A DNA stretch of 64,000 bases from Periplaneta americana (lineage: Eukaryota; Arthropoda; Insecta; Blattodea; Blattidae), in assembly GCF_040183065.1 (NCBI RefSeq), contig NC_091131.1:104099830-104163829 (forward strand), read 5' to 3'. A program made the position numbers and the translations under genes. The notes below the pieces were generated by a model, which was not told the origin of the DNA, ran no database searches, and was given only the letters and a program-made list of their open reading frames with translations. Below are positions 43,601-53,865 of this stretch, in pieces; the stretch's first letter is position 1, and every line of letters starts with the position of its first letter.

Positions 43601-43853
43601 AGAGGGAAAAATTGGATCGGTGTCGGTTAGAGTTCCCGGGTAGCTCAGTGATAATAACATAATTTATCTAATATAATTAGTATATTTGACTTCCAATCAA
43701 AAAGTTTGTATAAACAAGATAAATAATAGAGCGTTGGCACGTTAAACCAAAGGTCCCGGGTTCGATACCCGGCTCCGGAACAATTTTTCCCTCGAAATTA
43801 TTCAAATCAACTTTACAGGGAGTTATACCTGAAATCTTGATTTGGAGAAACTG
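43601..43853 (+). repeat. Duplicate of the tRNA-like SINE with a 76-bp insertion in the D loop
   Basis: Matches 43317-43485 with few changes. In 43634-43780 the D loop after CTCAGTG carries 76 bp (43651-43726, ATAATAACAT...AAGATAAATAA) before TAGAGCG. The acceptor is better paired here (TCCCGGG). The insertion lacks clear inverted ends. Confidence 0.88.
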
Positions 43854-44335
43854 GGATGTCCACTCAAAATATTAAAACATGCATTTAAACTGAATGTAAT
43901 GTATATCATATGCATTATTACGCTAAAAATTACCTAAATATGCATTATGCATGTTTTTATCCCAAAAAAGGCCAAAACATGCAAATATGCACGGAAAAAG
44001 TACACACATTTGGAACCGGAAAATAATGAAATGGATAAGTACTAAGTTTGAGCTATGTCTTATGTTCCTATAAAAACAAGCATTTGCATGGAATTCTCGT
44101 CTCTAGTTATTAGCAATCAGGTTTCTCTTGAAGGCATGAGGTCATTATAATACAAATTGTAATCTTGTTTCTCTTTAATAAGCTACTTATTGATTAGTAT
44201 CAAATTGTAGTCTAATTTATTACTTTAATGTCCTGTACCTTAGATACTTTACGGCGGTTAGAATCTTTTGTGATCGCAAACTACCCGTCTAATACCCCTC
44301 TATTCTCAATGAAAAAATTGTGTTGTTCTATAACA

Positions 44336-44337
<2 letters not shown>
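43854..44337. other. No gene recognised
   Basis: AT-rich, with several ATGCATAT-type repeats near 43900-43990. Confidence 0.5.
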
Positions 44338-44422
<85 letters not shown>

Positions 44423-44426
44423 TTTG
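44338..44426. repeat. (AT)n then (ATTT)n microsatellite
   Basis: About 17 AT units followed by about 13 ATTT units. Confidence 0.95.
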
Positions 44427-44781
44427 ATGTGAATTTATGCAGGTCCATAACACCTATCTACATACACAATTTGAAACTAAATTTACGCACTTTTTGTCTT
44501 GATATCATAAAAATATATTTGTATGCAATAGAAAAACGAAAATTTATTTTTATTCGATGTTATTAAGGACGATCAATATGATTTCTTATTGGCAGGATAG
44601 AAAGCCGGTGGTCCCATAACTTAAAATCACATTCTTTGAAAGTATCATATATTATGTGAATGACAGAAGTACGGAATAAAAATTACTGGCCTTTCTCCCC
44701 ACACGTCAAAAATCAGCTCCGTCAGTGATTAACACTATCCTACTCTCTCACCTTATCATTTGCAACGAATTACTCCTCAAG

Positions 44782-44967
44782 GCTGGTTCACAATAAGCCG
44801 GGAACGGAAACTACGAGAACGAGAACGGAAATATTGTTAAAGTAAATGTATTTAAATGTGAGTATTCGCAATTAATTAATGTGAATGCTCACATTTAAAT
44901 ACATTTTAACAATATTTCCGTTCTCGTTCTCGTTGTCGTTTCCGTTCCCGGTTTATTGTGAACCAGC
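44782..44967. mobile_element. Palindromic MITE, 186 bp
   Basis: Ends GCTGGTTCACAATAA and its complement. Arms of about 85 bp are nearly fully paired around ATTAATTAAT. GAACGAGAACGGAAATATTG and its complement form the inner arms. The target duplication was not resolved. Confidence 0.9.
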
Positions 44968-45238
44968 TTTCACAGGTTAACCGTCTCAAAAAGAAATCAT
45001 TCAACACTGACAGAGAGCGGAGTCCAGGAAGATTTAGGTGCTCTTATTCTGAGACATTAATGGCCAATCCCATTCAAGTGATGATCATTATTATAATTCA
45101 CTTCAGTATGTCAAAAATGTTCACACATAAAATTGAAGTATTAATTCTGAGCCTATATTTGTAGATTTTTTCGACCTCGCACATGGTATAACTTTAGTTA
45201 AGTTGAGACCATTATGACGTCAGATTTCAACTAGAATA

Positions 45239-45447
45239 GGGTAAAGTTGCCTATTTCTTTGATACCCCTAATCCCGTGATACTTTTTTTTTTTAAATTGA
45301 ATGTCAGTCAAAGCTTTGCCGTTGGACCATAGCACCAGCCATCTTTCGCCTACTTTTAAGACATCGGTGAATTTCCTAGCAAGATATCCAACCCTGTGAC
45401 ATCCAGTGAAAAAAAAAAACGTATCACGGAATTAGGCAACTTTACCC
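45239..45447. mobile_element. MITE, TA target, GGGTAAAGTTGCCTA ends
   Basis: 15-bp perfect inverted ends, continued imperfectly (CCGTGATAC..TTTTTTTTT). TA on both sides (45237-45238, 45448-45449). Like the element at 19924 it begins GG and ends CC next to TA. Confidence 0.85.
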
Positions 45448-45449
45448 TA

Positions 45450-46265
45450 CATAACACAGGACATGTCGACAACGGACAAACATACAATCATGCCCGAGAC
45501 AGGATTCAATCCCACTACCATGGCTTAAATAGCCTGCGACGTGAAACAAAGCATCTTTGCAATTGCGAAAACCACGGTCAGATGTCTTGCCGAAAACTGC
45601 TGTCTTCTCTTAAGTTCCCCTGCTAAGATTATGCTTGTGATGTGTTGTATAAGTTATTACTTTCCTGGAAACAAGGACCGACAAACAGAATAGAGACAAT
45701 ATGGATTGTGCATTGTTAGAATACATATTGAAGAAGTTAAGAATGCGCAGCGCATTTTTGCCAATACGGAAATATTTGGCATTGTGGTTTGCCGGGACTG
45801 TATCATCTCTCTCCCTCCAACTCATAACACATTCATAATATGTAGAGAGCAGCTCAAGTGCCGACCGGCAGAAGAGACCACCCAAGCTAAGTGACTCTCC
45901 ATTGTTTCGGTTGGCCATAGTAGTAATGGCGGTATCGATCGAGCTGCTCTCTATGGACCAATCCCCGTGGTGGTGAACAATTGAATGAGCAAGTGCGCGT
46001 GGGCACACAGGGTGAGACAGAGAGAGATGCTGCGCTTTTGAGTCAACTCGGCGGATGTTAATTTAATTGGCCACGCCCCCGCTACCGGCTCCAGACGCTG
46101 TGAAATGTTATAGCAGTGATTTTCATACAAGATGAACAAAGAAGTAAATTAAAATAAAAGCAGTAAAGGGGCGAAGTTTAAGGAACCGTGGAGAAATTAC
46201 ACGATACTCTCTCTCTGTTATCGTGAGGGTTCCTGAATGGTTAATGCTGACACTAAGTGATTTTT
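45450..46265. other. No gene recognised
   Basis: Mixed spacer. Several open frames of 60-130 codons on both strands have no recognised homology. Confidence 0.45.
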
Positions 46266-46267
46266 TA

Positions 46268-46445
46268 GGAGCGAGTTAGCTCAGTTGTACAGGAACATTC
46301 AGTGCACTTGGGGCTTACGGGTTCGACATTGGACAAGTACAGAGAATTTTCTCTTCGTCAAATGTCAAGACGACTCATGGACCCTTGAATCGCTCTCAAA
46401 TTATATCGCTTTTCTTGATGTGGTGAAATGCATCAGGAAGCTCAT
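46268..46445 (+). mobile_element. tRNA-headed SINE relic
   Basis: GAGTTAGCTCAGTTGTACAG (A box) and TACGGGTTCGACATT (B box, about 46317-46331), then GAGAATTTTCTCTTCGTC and a short body adjoining the tandem array. Confidence 0.6.
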
Positions 46446-46452
46446 ATCATAG

Positions 46453-47495
46453 TACTTAAGGAAGAAGAATATGATGATGGATGAGGCATCCCAAACACAT
46501 TCTTACTCGTAGGGAACACAGAGAGAAGAAATTGTACGGCCGAATAACAGATGGCTTAGACACTTTGAGCCGTAACAACATTTAGAGTCCAGTACTTAAG
46601 GAAGAAGAATATGATGATGGATGAGGCATCCCAAACACATTCTTACTCATGGGTCACACGAGAAGAGGAAATGGTACGATCGAATAACAGATGGTTTGGA
46701 CAAATTCAGATGTAACAACATTTTAGAGAACAATTCTTAAGGAAGAAGAATATGACGGTGAATGAGGCATTCCAAACACATTCTTACTCATATGCAACAC
46801 GGGGAGAAGAAATGGTACGATCGAATAACAGATGGCTTAGACAATTTTAGCCGTAACAAAATTTAGTGTCCAGTACTTACGGAGTGAGATGATGATGAAT
46901 GAGACATCTCAAACACATTCTTACTCATGGGTCACACGAAAAGAGGAAATGGTACCCTCGAATAACATATGGTTTGGACAAATTCAGCTGTAATAACATT
47001 TTAGAGATAAATTCTTAAGGAAGAAGAATATGATGATAGTTTAAACATCTCGAACACATCTTATGCGTAAGCCAATTGGACAATTGGACAATTTGAACCG
47101 TAACAACATTTAGAATCCAACACTTACGGAAGAAGAATATAATGTTGGATGAGATATGCCAAACACATCTTATTTTATTTTATTGGGTTATTTTACGACA
47201 CAGTATCAACATCTGAGGTTATTTAGCATCTGAATGAAATGAAGGTGATAATGCCGGTGAAATGAGTCCATGGTCCAGCATCGAAAGTTACCTAGCATTT
47301 GCTCGTATTTGGTTGAGGAAATACCCGAAAAAACCTCAACCAGGTAATTTTCCCGGACCGGAATTCGAACCCGGGCCACCTGATTTCACGACCAAACGCG
47401 CTGACCGTTACTCAACAGGTGTAGACCCAAACATATCTTACACATTGGCCAAACGAGAGGAGGAAATGGTACGTTCGAAAAACTGATAGCTTGTA
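46453..47495. repeat. 140-bp tandem repeat with alternating monomers, interrupted by a SINE
   Basis: Monomer marker TACTTAAGGAAGAAGAATAT starts at 46453, 46593, 46734, 46874, 47012 and about 47121 (the last is after a shortened unit). Units following 46593 and 46874 share ACTCATGGGTCACACGA.AAG and GGTTTGGACAAATTCAG. Units following 46453 and 46734 share ATGGCTTAGACA.TTT.AGCC. The repeat is therefore dimeric (about 280 bp). The array is cut by the SINE at 47166-47430, resumes to 47495, then meets a mariner. Confidence 0.92.
47166..47430 (-). mobile_element. tRNA-headed SINE
   Basis: On the minus strand, GTCAGCGCGTTTGGTCGTGA, then GCCCGGGTTCGAATTCCGG (B box, about 47362-47380). The body has GGTATTTCCTCAACC.. 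and the 3' module AAATAACCTCAGATGTTGAT, ending AATAAAATAAAATAA. It shares the 3' module with 2750 and 20745. Confidence 0.8.
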
Positions 47496-48322
47496 CAGGG
47501 TGGACACAAAGTTCCTTTACCCACAATAAATAAATCAAATATTCACACTATTTATCTAATTCCGGTAATAATGCAAACATACATCCTCTTTACACTAACT
47601 GTGCGTTCTAAGCGTCCAAAGAGTTAGGCATGTTGCCCATCATTCTCCTCACACAAAATAATGCGTCGTCAGGTTCAGTGTGACATTCGCCTCAGAATTG
47701 CTGGTGTAATCTGTTGGAAAGTGCGTCGCACGGTGTCCTTCGATACATTAATGTTGTCGTACCGTTCCTGTGTAACAATGCTCTTGATGAAACTCCACAG
47801 CGCATTGTCACAGGTTTAGACAACACTGGATTGCCCATGGACCACCCACCTTACCAGCTCCTCTCGCGTGGCCACCTCGCAGTCCTGACTTCACAACCTC
47901 TGAAAATGCGCTGTGGGGTTTTATCAGAAGCATTGTTGCACAGGTACGGTACGACACCACTTCAACTTCACGTCACTTGCTATTCAATTGTTGCTGAAAA
48001 TAGTCGTCTGTTTACAATCTGGTGTCCTGCTTCGAACATCACATCACTTTCTATTCAGTCGTTGCTGAAGACGGTAGAATGTACAGTATGGTTTAATACA
48101 CGTTTTCCGAGAAAACCGAGATGTTGTTAATTTACGGACCAACTACTTGGCCACCACGATCGCCGCATCTAACTCTTGACTTTTCGTCTTGTTTATGAGA
48201 CTCGTCATCATTGCATCATCGAAACGGTGGGTTTCCGGACATGAATTGCTTATCAAAACTTTATCTACTAAGTCTCCTCTGCAATTCCTTGAAAGGTGTA
48301 ACAGGAATTCTGAATCACCCTG
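47496..48322 (+). mobile_element. Mariner-like relic, TA target
   Basis: Short inverted ends CAGGGTG at left and right, TA on both sides (47494-47495, 48323-48324). It contains decayed transposase motifs and is about 830 bp long. Confidence 0.7.
47868..47993 (+). pseudogene. Mariner transposase catalytic-motif remnant
   Basis: One frame reads WPPRSPDFTTSENALWGFIR followed by SIVAQVRY, the third-catalytic-residue block (WPxRSPDLTPxDFFLWGxxK) in degenerate form. Another WPPRSPHLT occurs near 48150, suggesting partial duplication. Stops occur on both sides. Confidence 0.6.
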
Positions 48323-48410
48323 TATTTCTTAAGTGGGTAGAGAATTATTGTAAAAACTTTATCGTTTCCGAAGGGATTTCTTCGTTTCTTTGCTTGCTTG
48401 CTAGCTTGCT

Positions 48411-48500
48411 CGCTCATTCATTCATTCATTCATTCATTCATTCATTCATTCATTCATTCATTCATTCATTCATTTATTCATTCATTCATTCATTCACTTA
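48411..48500. repeat. (TTCA)n microsatellite
   Basis: About 21 TTCA units, one TTTA variant. Confidence 0.95.
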
Positions 48501-48709
48501 TTAATTTCACTGTCTGCCTTTCTTGTCTGACTCGTCTATTTATTTCTCTGTCTATTTATTTATTCTGGGGGAGTTTAGATCATCAGGCATTCTCTATTTG
48601 AAAGAAGAAAATATCATACAGGCATTTCAACCTCTTATTGTGAAATGAATATGTAGTCTCTACACGCGGAAAAATTGAAACATTTTTTTAAGATATGAAT
48701 GTTTAGTAA

Positions 48710-50120
48710 TCTATACTAATAATAAATCTGTAGCCAAAATTTTTCTGGTAATTTTCGATTTTCCAAAAATTTATGGTGTTAACATGTATAATTAACCATC
48801 CTGAAACCGAAAATCGCTTTTTTGAAATTTTTGTTTGTATGTCTGTCTGTCTGTCTGTCTGTCTGTATGTTTGTTACCTTTTCACGCGATAATGGCTGAA
48901 CGGATTTCGATGAAAATTGGAATATAAATTAAGTTCGTTGTAACTTAGATTTTAGGCTATATGGCATTCAAAATACGTTACTTAAAAGGGGGGGTTATAA
49001 GGGGGCCTGAATTAAATAAATCGAAATATCTCGCTTATTATTGATTTTTGTGAAAAATATTACATAACAAAAGTTTCTTTAAAAATGATTTCTGATACGT
49101 TTTATTCTTTGAAAAGTTTTTATAGGACTGATATTTAATGAGATAAATGAGTTTTAAAATTAAAATAACTGCCATCTAAGGCGGTGTATTGAAATAAAAA
49201 ACAAATGACTTCGTCTATAAGGGGCCTTGGACACAACAATCGAAAGCTATGAAACATAGCCTACAGACAATGTTTCTGTGCTTGTATGAAATAATATCGG
49301 AAGCTAAATTAACCGATTTGTATAATTAATTATTATTTCATCATTGGAAAGTGTAGTTTCTCTGGATGGACATAATGCTATAATGTTATTACAGTAACTT
49401 GTGAGTGAATTGAGGACAGGTAAGATTAAAATAGCTTCTTATGCACAGAAAACTTGATAGGTTATTCTGTATATTCATTTCCTGTATTTCTTAAAATAAT
49501 GTTTATGAAGATATTCACTTTTATCTCAGAGAATTAAGGAACAACGAGAGTATATTTATTTAGTATGCAGTAATAGTACGTTAGCTTAGCAATCCATTAT
49601 TGTACAATTCAAATTTTAACTATGCTCAATTGAATCGTGTTAAAATACATAAAATATATATTGAATAAATGCAATGCAAAAAAATTGGGTAATGAGCCAA
49701 GCAGATTATGTTGCGCTGTTGTAAAAGCTGTTCCTCCTGAGATTCAAGAGCTCCCACAACAAATTAAAAACTTTCTAATTCGAGTACATCCGTTATTAAC
49801 ACACTTTTTACATAATATAATATAAACATATTAATAAATCTGTAGCCAAAATTTTTCTGTTAATTTTCGCTTTTTCAAAAATAATCGGTAATAACAATTA
49901 AGAAACATGTTAAAGGAATTGTCATTGCACCAAATGAGTGGTCTCTGGATCAAAATGATCGCATTTTAATATCTAAATACAATTTAAATTAAGTAACATA
50001 TTAAACGATTTATCCTTCTATCAAACACGAATGTTCCCTGGGTCAAATGTCCTATTTTAATTATGTAATTACTTTATATTTATTTCTAACGGGTGCAGCG
50101 GAGCGCACGGGTATGGCTAG
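48710..50120 (+). mobile_element. Helitron, A|T target, CTAG end
   Basis: Starts TCTATACTAATAATAAATC after an A and ends GGGTATGGCTAG before a T. The 3' end carries a GTGC..GCAC hairpin (50093-50108) about 8 bases before CTAG. A TC start, CTRR end, subterminal hairpin, no target duplication and insertion between A and T define Helitrons. The 5' module AATAAATCTGTAGCCAAAAT recurs inside at 49834, so the unit may be a chimera of two copies. A (GTCT)n run lies at 48839-48863. Confidence 0.85.
49637..49825 (+). pseudogene. Helitron Rep/helicase protein N-terminal fragment
   Basis: 62 codons with PSRLCCAVVKAVPPEIQELP and LIRVHPLLTHFLHNI. The CC...V.LP..Q..P..L..L...HPL..HFL.NIR pattern precedes the Helitron_like_N domain in insect Helitrons. 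No rolling-circle or helicase motifs remain. Confidence 0.5.
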
Positions 50121-50264
50121 TATTCTAAATATTCGTACAATGAGAGATGATAAATTAGGATTCAGTTTTATATTCAACATTATCCAGAATTTAAAAATGA
50201 AACAATTCTTTTATGATTGCTAAAATAAGATACTCAAAGTAGAAGATAATTATTTGTTTAATCT

Positions 50265-50445
50265 GGCAGAGCTAAGGCCAGTAGGCCTCCTCTTCCGCCC
50301 AGCCAGACTCTAATTCTAATTGAATACAATTGGTTACATAGTTATTATATTAATATCTAGACCATAAAGCAACATGAAAGTGAATCATGAAAGTTGGATA
50401 AATAATGTTATTGTGACAGTAAAAAACATTGGTAAGAAATAGTGA
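50265..50445 (-). mobile_element. CR1-like LINE 3' UTR with GGCC hairpin
   Basis: Minus strand GGAAGAGGAGGCC-TACT-GGCCTTAGCTCTGCCAG (hairpin 50274-50289), then ATTAAACAAATAA. Same module as 38171-38217 and 16440-16500. Confidence 0.7.
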
Positions 50446-50447
50446 TG

Positions 50448-50513
<66 letters not shown>

Positions 50514-51700
50514 GATGGGATAATTTAAATATTTATTCTGTGATATATATAACCATTAAACATTGAGAAACTTGAAACAGCTAATATTGTTAACAAGAAT
50601 TGTTAGAAAAACCTTTCGTTAGTCTATTCTTAAATTGGTTTGATGTCTGACAGTCCCTGGCATTACTAGGTAGGGAATTCCAAAGCCGAGGAACACCCAC
50701 AATGAAAGGAGATGAATATGAGGATGTTCGGTAGGAGGGAATGGATAATATTGAGGAGTGTTGTGATCCTGTGTCTAGGTTATGATGGGTGGATAAATTT
50801 TGAAAACGAGACGCAAGATAGACAGGAGTGGAGAAATGCAGTATGTGAAAGAGAAGGGAAAGACAATGGATTTTCCTACGCTCTTCTAGACGGAGCCAGG
50901 ACAGCATTTCGAGGGATGGTGTTACGTGATAAGCCCGGCGAATATAGCAGACGAAACGGACGCACATATTATGAACACGTTGTAGTCTCTGCGCCGAAGT
51001 AACGCTTAGGTCAGTAAACAGAATATCACAGTAATCGAAGTGGGGCATCACGAGTGTTTGCACGAACATCTTTTTCAGGGAAAAGGGTAGAAAATTCTTC
51101 AATCGTCTAAATGAGTGGATTAATGAGAATACTTTTTTGCAGGCTTCTGCAACTTGAATGTTCCAATTTAAACTTTTATCCATATAAATACCTAGATTCT
51201 TTATTGATTCACTGAACGGAATTTCGGTGCCGTATATTTTGATCAGGGACAAATTTGGTATGGTAATAGTACTTAACAAACGTGAATGGCCCACAATTAT
51301 TGACTGTGATTTTTTCTGGATTTAGTTTAAGTCGGAATTTCCGTGTCCATGTCGAAATTTAGTCGAGATCGTCATAAATTTTAGTTATTGCATCATTTTT
51401 TTTCGTCAGTGTGGAATTTTATGTATAGGCCTATTTGAAGGTCGTCTGCATAGAGATGGTGTCGGCAGCACTTTAGAGATTCTGATATTTCGTTGATATA
51501 AATTGTAAATAGTAAAGGGGCAAGAACTAATCCCTGTGGGATCCCTGATCTCACGGCCTGCCAAGAGGAAGAACGATTTCCAGTTATCACACTTTGTTGC
51601 GGCCATTGAGGTAAGAGCCAAACCACAGGATAACGTGTTCTTCTAGGCGTAGTCTTCAGCAGGTTCTTCACTATTACTAATAAGTTTACTTCCACTTTCT
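50446..51700 (-). mobile_element. CR1/Jockey-like LINE, 5'-truncated, (ATT)n tail
   Basis: The minus-strand RT region, a 3' UTR of about 75 bp (50513-50587) and an (ATT)n tail (50446-50512 as AAT on the plus strand). Its 3' UTR provides the uninterrupted version of the site at 4060-4762. Confidence 0.85.
50590..51695 (-). pseudogene. CR1/Jockey-like reverse transcriptase, broken into two frames
   Basis: 51695-51393 contains RSGIPQGLVLAPLLFTIYIN (RT B motif) and HHLYADDLQI (catalytic YADD). It then has an extra Gly-Leu (GGCCTA inserted, 51426-51433) before YIKFH. 51294-50590 continues MGHSRLLSTITIPNLSLIKI, NLGIYMDKSLNWN, QRLQRVHNMCVRFV and GVPRLWNSLPSNARDC to the C-terminus. About 100 bp with a frameshift lie between the two. 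The N-terminal RT and endonuclease are missing. It belongs to the CR1/Jockey group, a different lineage from the 1.4-kb copy. Confidence 0.85.
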
Positions 51701-51719
51701 TCTATACTTAAAAAAAAGG

Positions 51720-52606
51720 AACGGATATCTTGCGAACCCATTGAAATATAAAGAGAAGTGAATGAACTTTCTCCAGATTCTCTAGAACATGTTCCAGGCA
51801 ATGGGACCACCCCTTCCAAACCATCTACCTCGAAAATGGTGATCTAACCATTGGCGTACTGGAAGTCTGAAATGTGCTGGAGTACCGTCTAGTTGATATC
51901 ATAGTTGCCTGGCCAGCCCGGTCCCTAGACCTGACAACATTGTACTTCTTTCTCTGGGGCTGCATGAAGGAGAAAGTGTACCAAACGGAGATAGCACGCA
52001 GAGAAGAGCTCGTTGCAAAGATTAACAGCCTGCAATGGAGATATACCAGCACGGACCTGATAATGTGCAGCGAGAGGTCAGACGGCGTGCTGAAGCGTGT
52101 GTTCGTGCAAGAGGGGGACATTTTGAGTAGGCCTATCTGCTCTAGTCAACTGACAATATCTACCTTTTCTCAAGCAGACAGGTCCATTAGGTGTGGAATC
52201 AAAAGGGGATAGATACGGTACGTGATATTTGTGTAACCCTAGATCATATATACCCAGATAGGTCGGCCTTCTAGGCTTTGACGTTAACAACTTTTGTCAG
52301 GTTTACTACGCTGCCATCTAGTTGTTACATAAGGAGTCACGTCATAATTCCCATTTGAATTACATTAGCGAATGTACTGCCATCTCGTGTTCGATTACGG
52401 CGGACGGGTGGCGACCCTGGCGGTTGTTCTCTTCAAAATGCTGCCGATTTTAACATAGCGATGAGTTATCTGTTACACATATGATCTAGGGTGTAACTCG
52501 GAAATGGGGATGAATATTGAAAAGGTGTATTAGGATTTTTTTGTTGCAAATAAGGTCCTGAATCACCTCCTTAAGGCTTGACCTGACCTTTTGATACACC
52601 CTGTAT
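51720..52606 (+). mobile_element. Mariner-like relic (left end lost)
   Basis: Contains a transposase C-terminal remnant. The right end, GATACACCCTG (52596-52606), is followed by TA and matches the CAGGGTGTATC-type ends of mariner relatives. The left end was not found and may be lost next to the LINE. Confidence 0.55.
51874..52120 (+). pseudogene. Mariner (DUF4817-type) transposase C-terminal remnant
   Basis: VAWPARSLDLTTLYFFLWGC is followed by MKEKVYQTEIARREELVAKI. This aligns by eye with the 12.4-kb transposase (WPARSPDLTPPDFFLWG, then VKDQVYRTPVRDLADLQERI). The third catalytic Asp of the family (PDFFLWG) is replaced by Tyr (LYFFLWG). No upstream catalytic residues remain. Confidence 0.75.
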
Positions 52607-53235
52607 ATGTCTCCATATGTTTTATAGTCATTTCAGAGCTGGGAAGCGAGCAGTTCCTTGGCGTGAAAGAGCTTAAACCTTTAGGCCTAAATAAAAAATC
52701 GCACCGCGGCCCAATGTAATGCATAACTATGAATCTCTACGCTGACAAGCCCGTACAGTACTGATTAATTATTAATCCCATCCCTCGATTAATGGCGGAC
52801 GGTTCAATATTAATCGGTTAGTACCCTGTCCGCTCACGTGCGCTTGCATACAAATGTGTGCGTTACCTGGTTTAAAGTATGCGACGGGCCAGGTCGCCGC
52901 TTTGCATGAGGACCGCGTTCGCCGCTAATCGGTAAGACAAGCCACGTCCCTCACACAATAATAATTTAATTTCTCCAGTAGCTGTGCGAGTGTGTGTGCC
53001 GCTATGTGGCGGCTTTGTGGGCGCTCGACCCGCTGGCTCCACGCCACCATCCGGTGCGCCGATCATTGTCATCCATCATCATCATCATCATCATCATTAG
53101 TTATATTATCGTCATCGCCAACGTCGTCATCATTATCATCATAGAAACTGACATAATATTCATTAGACGGGTATATCAACCTAAATTCAAGAAAAGAGTC
53201 TATAACAGATATTGTACAAAAGAAGCCTACTACTG
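52607..53235. other. No gene recognised; (ATC)n at 53073-53098
   Basis: GC-richer stretch 52850-53070 with no recognised feature, then a short ATC microsatellite. Confidence 0.5.
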
Positions 53236-53475
53236 TGCCGCGTCGTAACGGCGTGGTCTAAGGCGTAAGATTTTGATTAGTGTCACAGAATAAGCGCTAG
53301 TTCAAGTCTTCATTTTCATTAGTTATTTAATGATGCTGTACCAATTCCTAGGTTATGTAGCATTAATGAAATTAGTGACAGCAAGATGTTATTTGGCGAG
53401 ACGGGAGAGAGGATTCGTCATTGATTAACCGGCATTTGCCTTAAGGTTGGGGATAATCTCGGAATAAAGTGGCAA
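53236..53475 (+). mobile_element. tRNA-headed SINE relic
   Basis: GGCGTGGTCTAAGGCGTAAG (A-box region), then GCGCTAGTTCAAGTCTTC (B-box region, about 53292-53308). TATGTAGCATTAATGAAATT and GGCATTTGCCTTAAGGTTGG in the body are reverse-complement relatives of blocks in the 47166 and 59811 SINEs. Confidence 0.55.
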
Positions 53476-53865
53476 GAGGTACTTAGCATCCTTGTGATTG
53501 TGTGAAAAGATTATCCTCTCAGTTCGGTGTTATTGTGATAATTAGATTTTTTAACGAATTGGGCCTTATTTATAAGGATTCTGAATATGATTGAGAGAGA
53601 GAACAAATAATTTTAATTGAATTTATGTTTTTTATTGTTTATTTTTCCTCTACAATATTTCTTCATTGGATATGTACAATATACAGAGTGTTTAAAAAGA
53701 ACATTCAATACTTAAAGATGTGATAGTATTCATCTACCTCTGATTGGAGTTCTGGCTGATGTGTACATCTATTATCAGACAGTAGATACATCTCACTTGA
53801 CGATATGTGTCAAAGGAAGAACAATAATTTTGTTTATATAGCCTACATCTGAAGTCTGATTAGTG

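Noticed and set aside
45610-46008. Host gene candidate (132 codons, minus)
   Set aside because: No motif, no codon bias and no splice context; likely chance.
50712-51002. Plus-strand 96-codon frame
   Set aside because: Antisense of the CR1/Jockey-like RT at 50590-51294.
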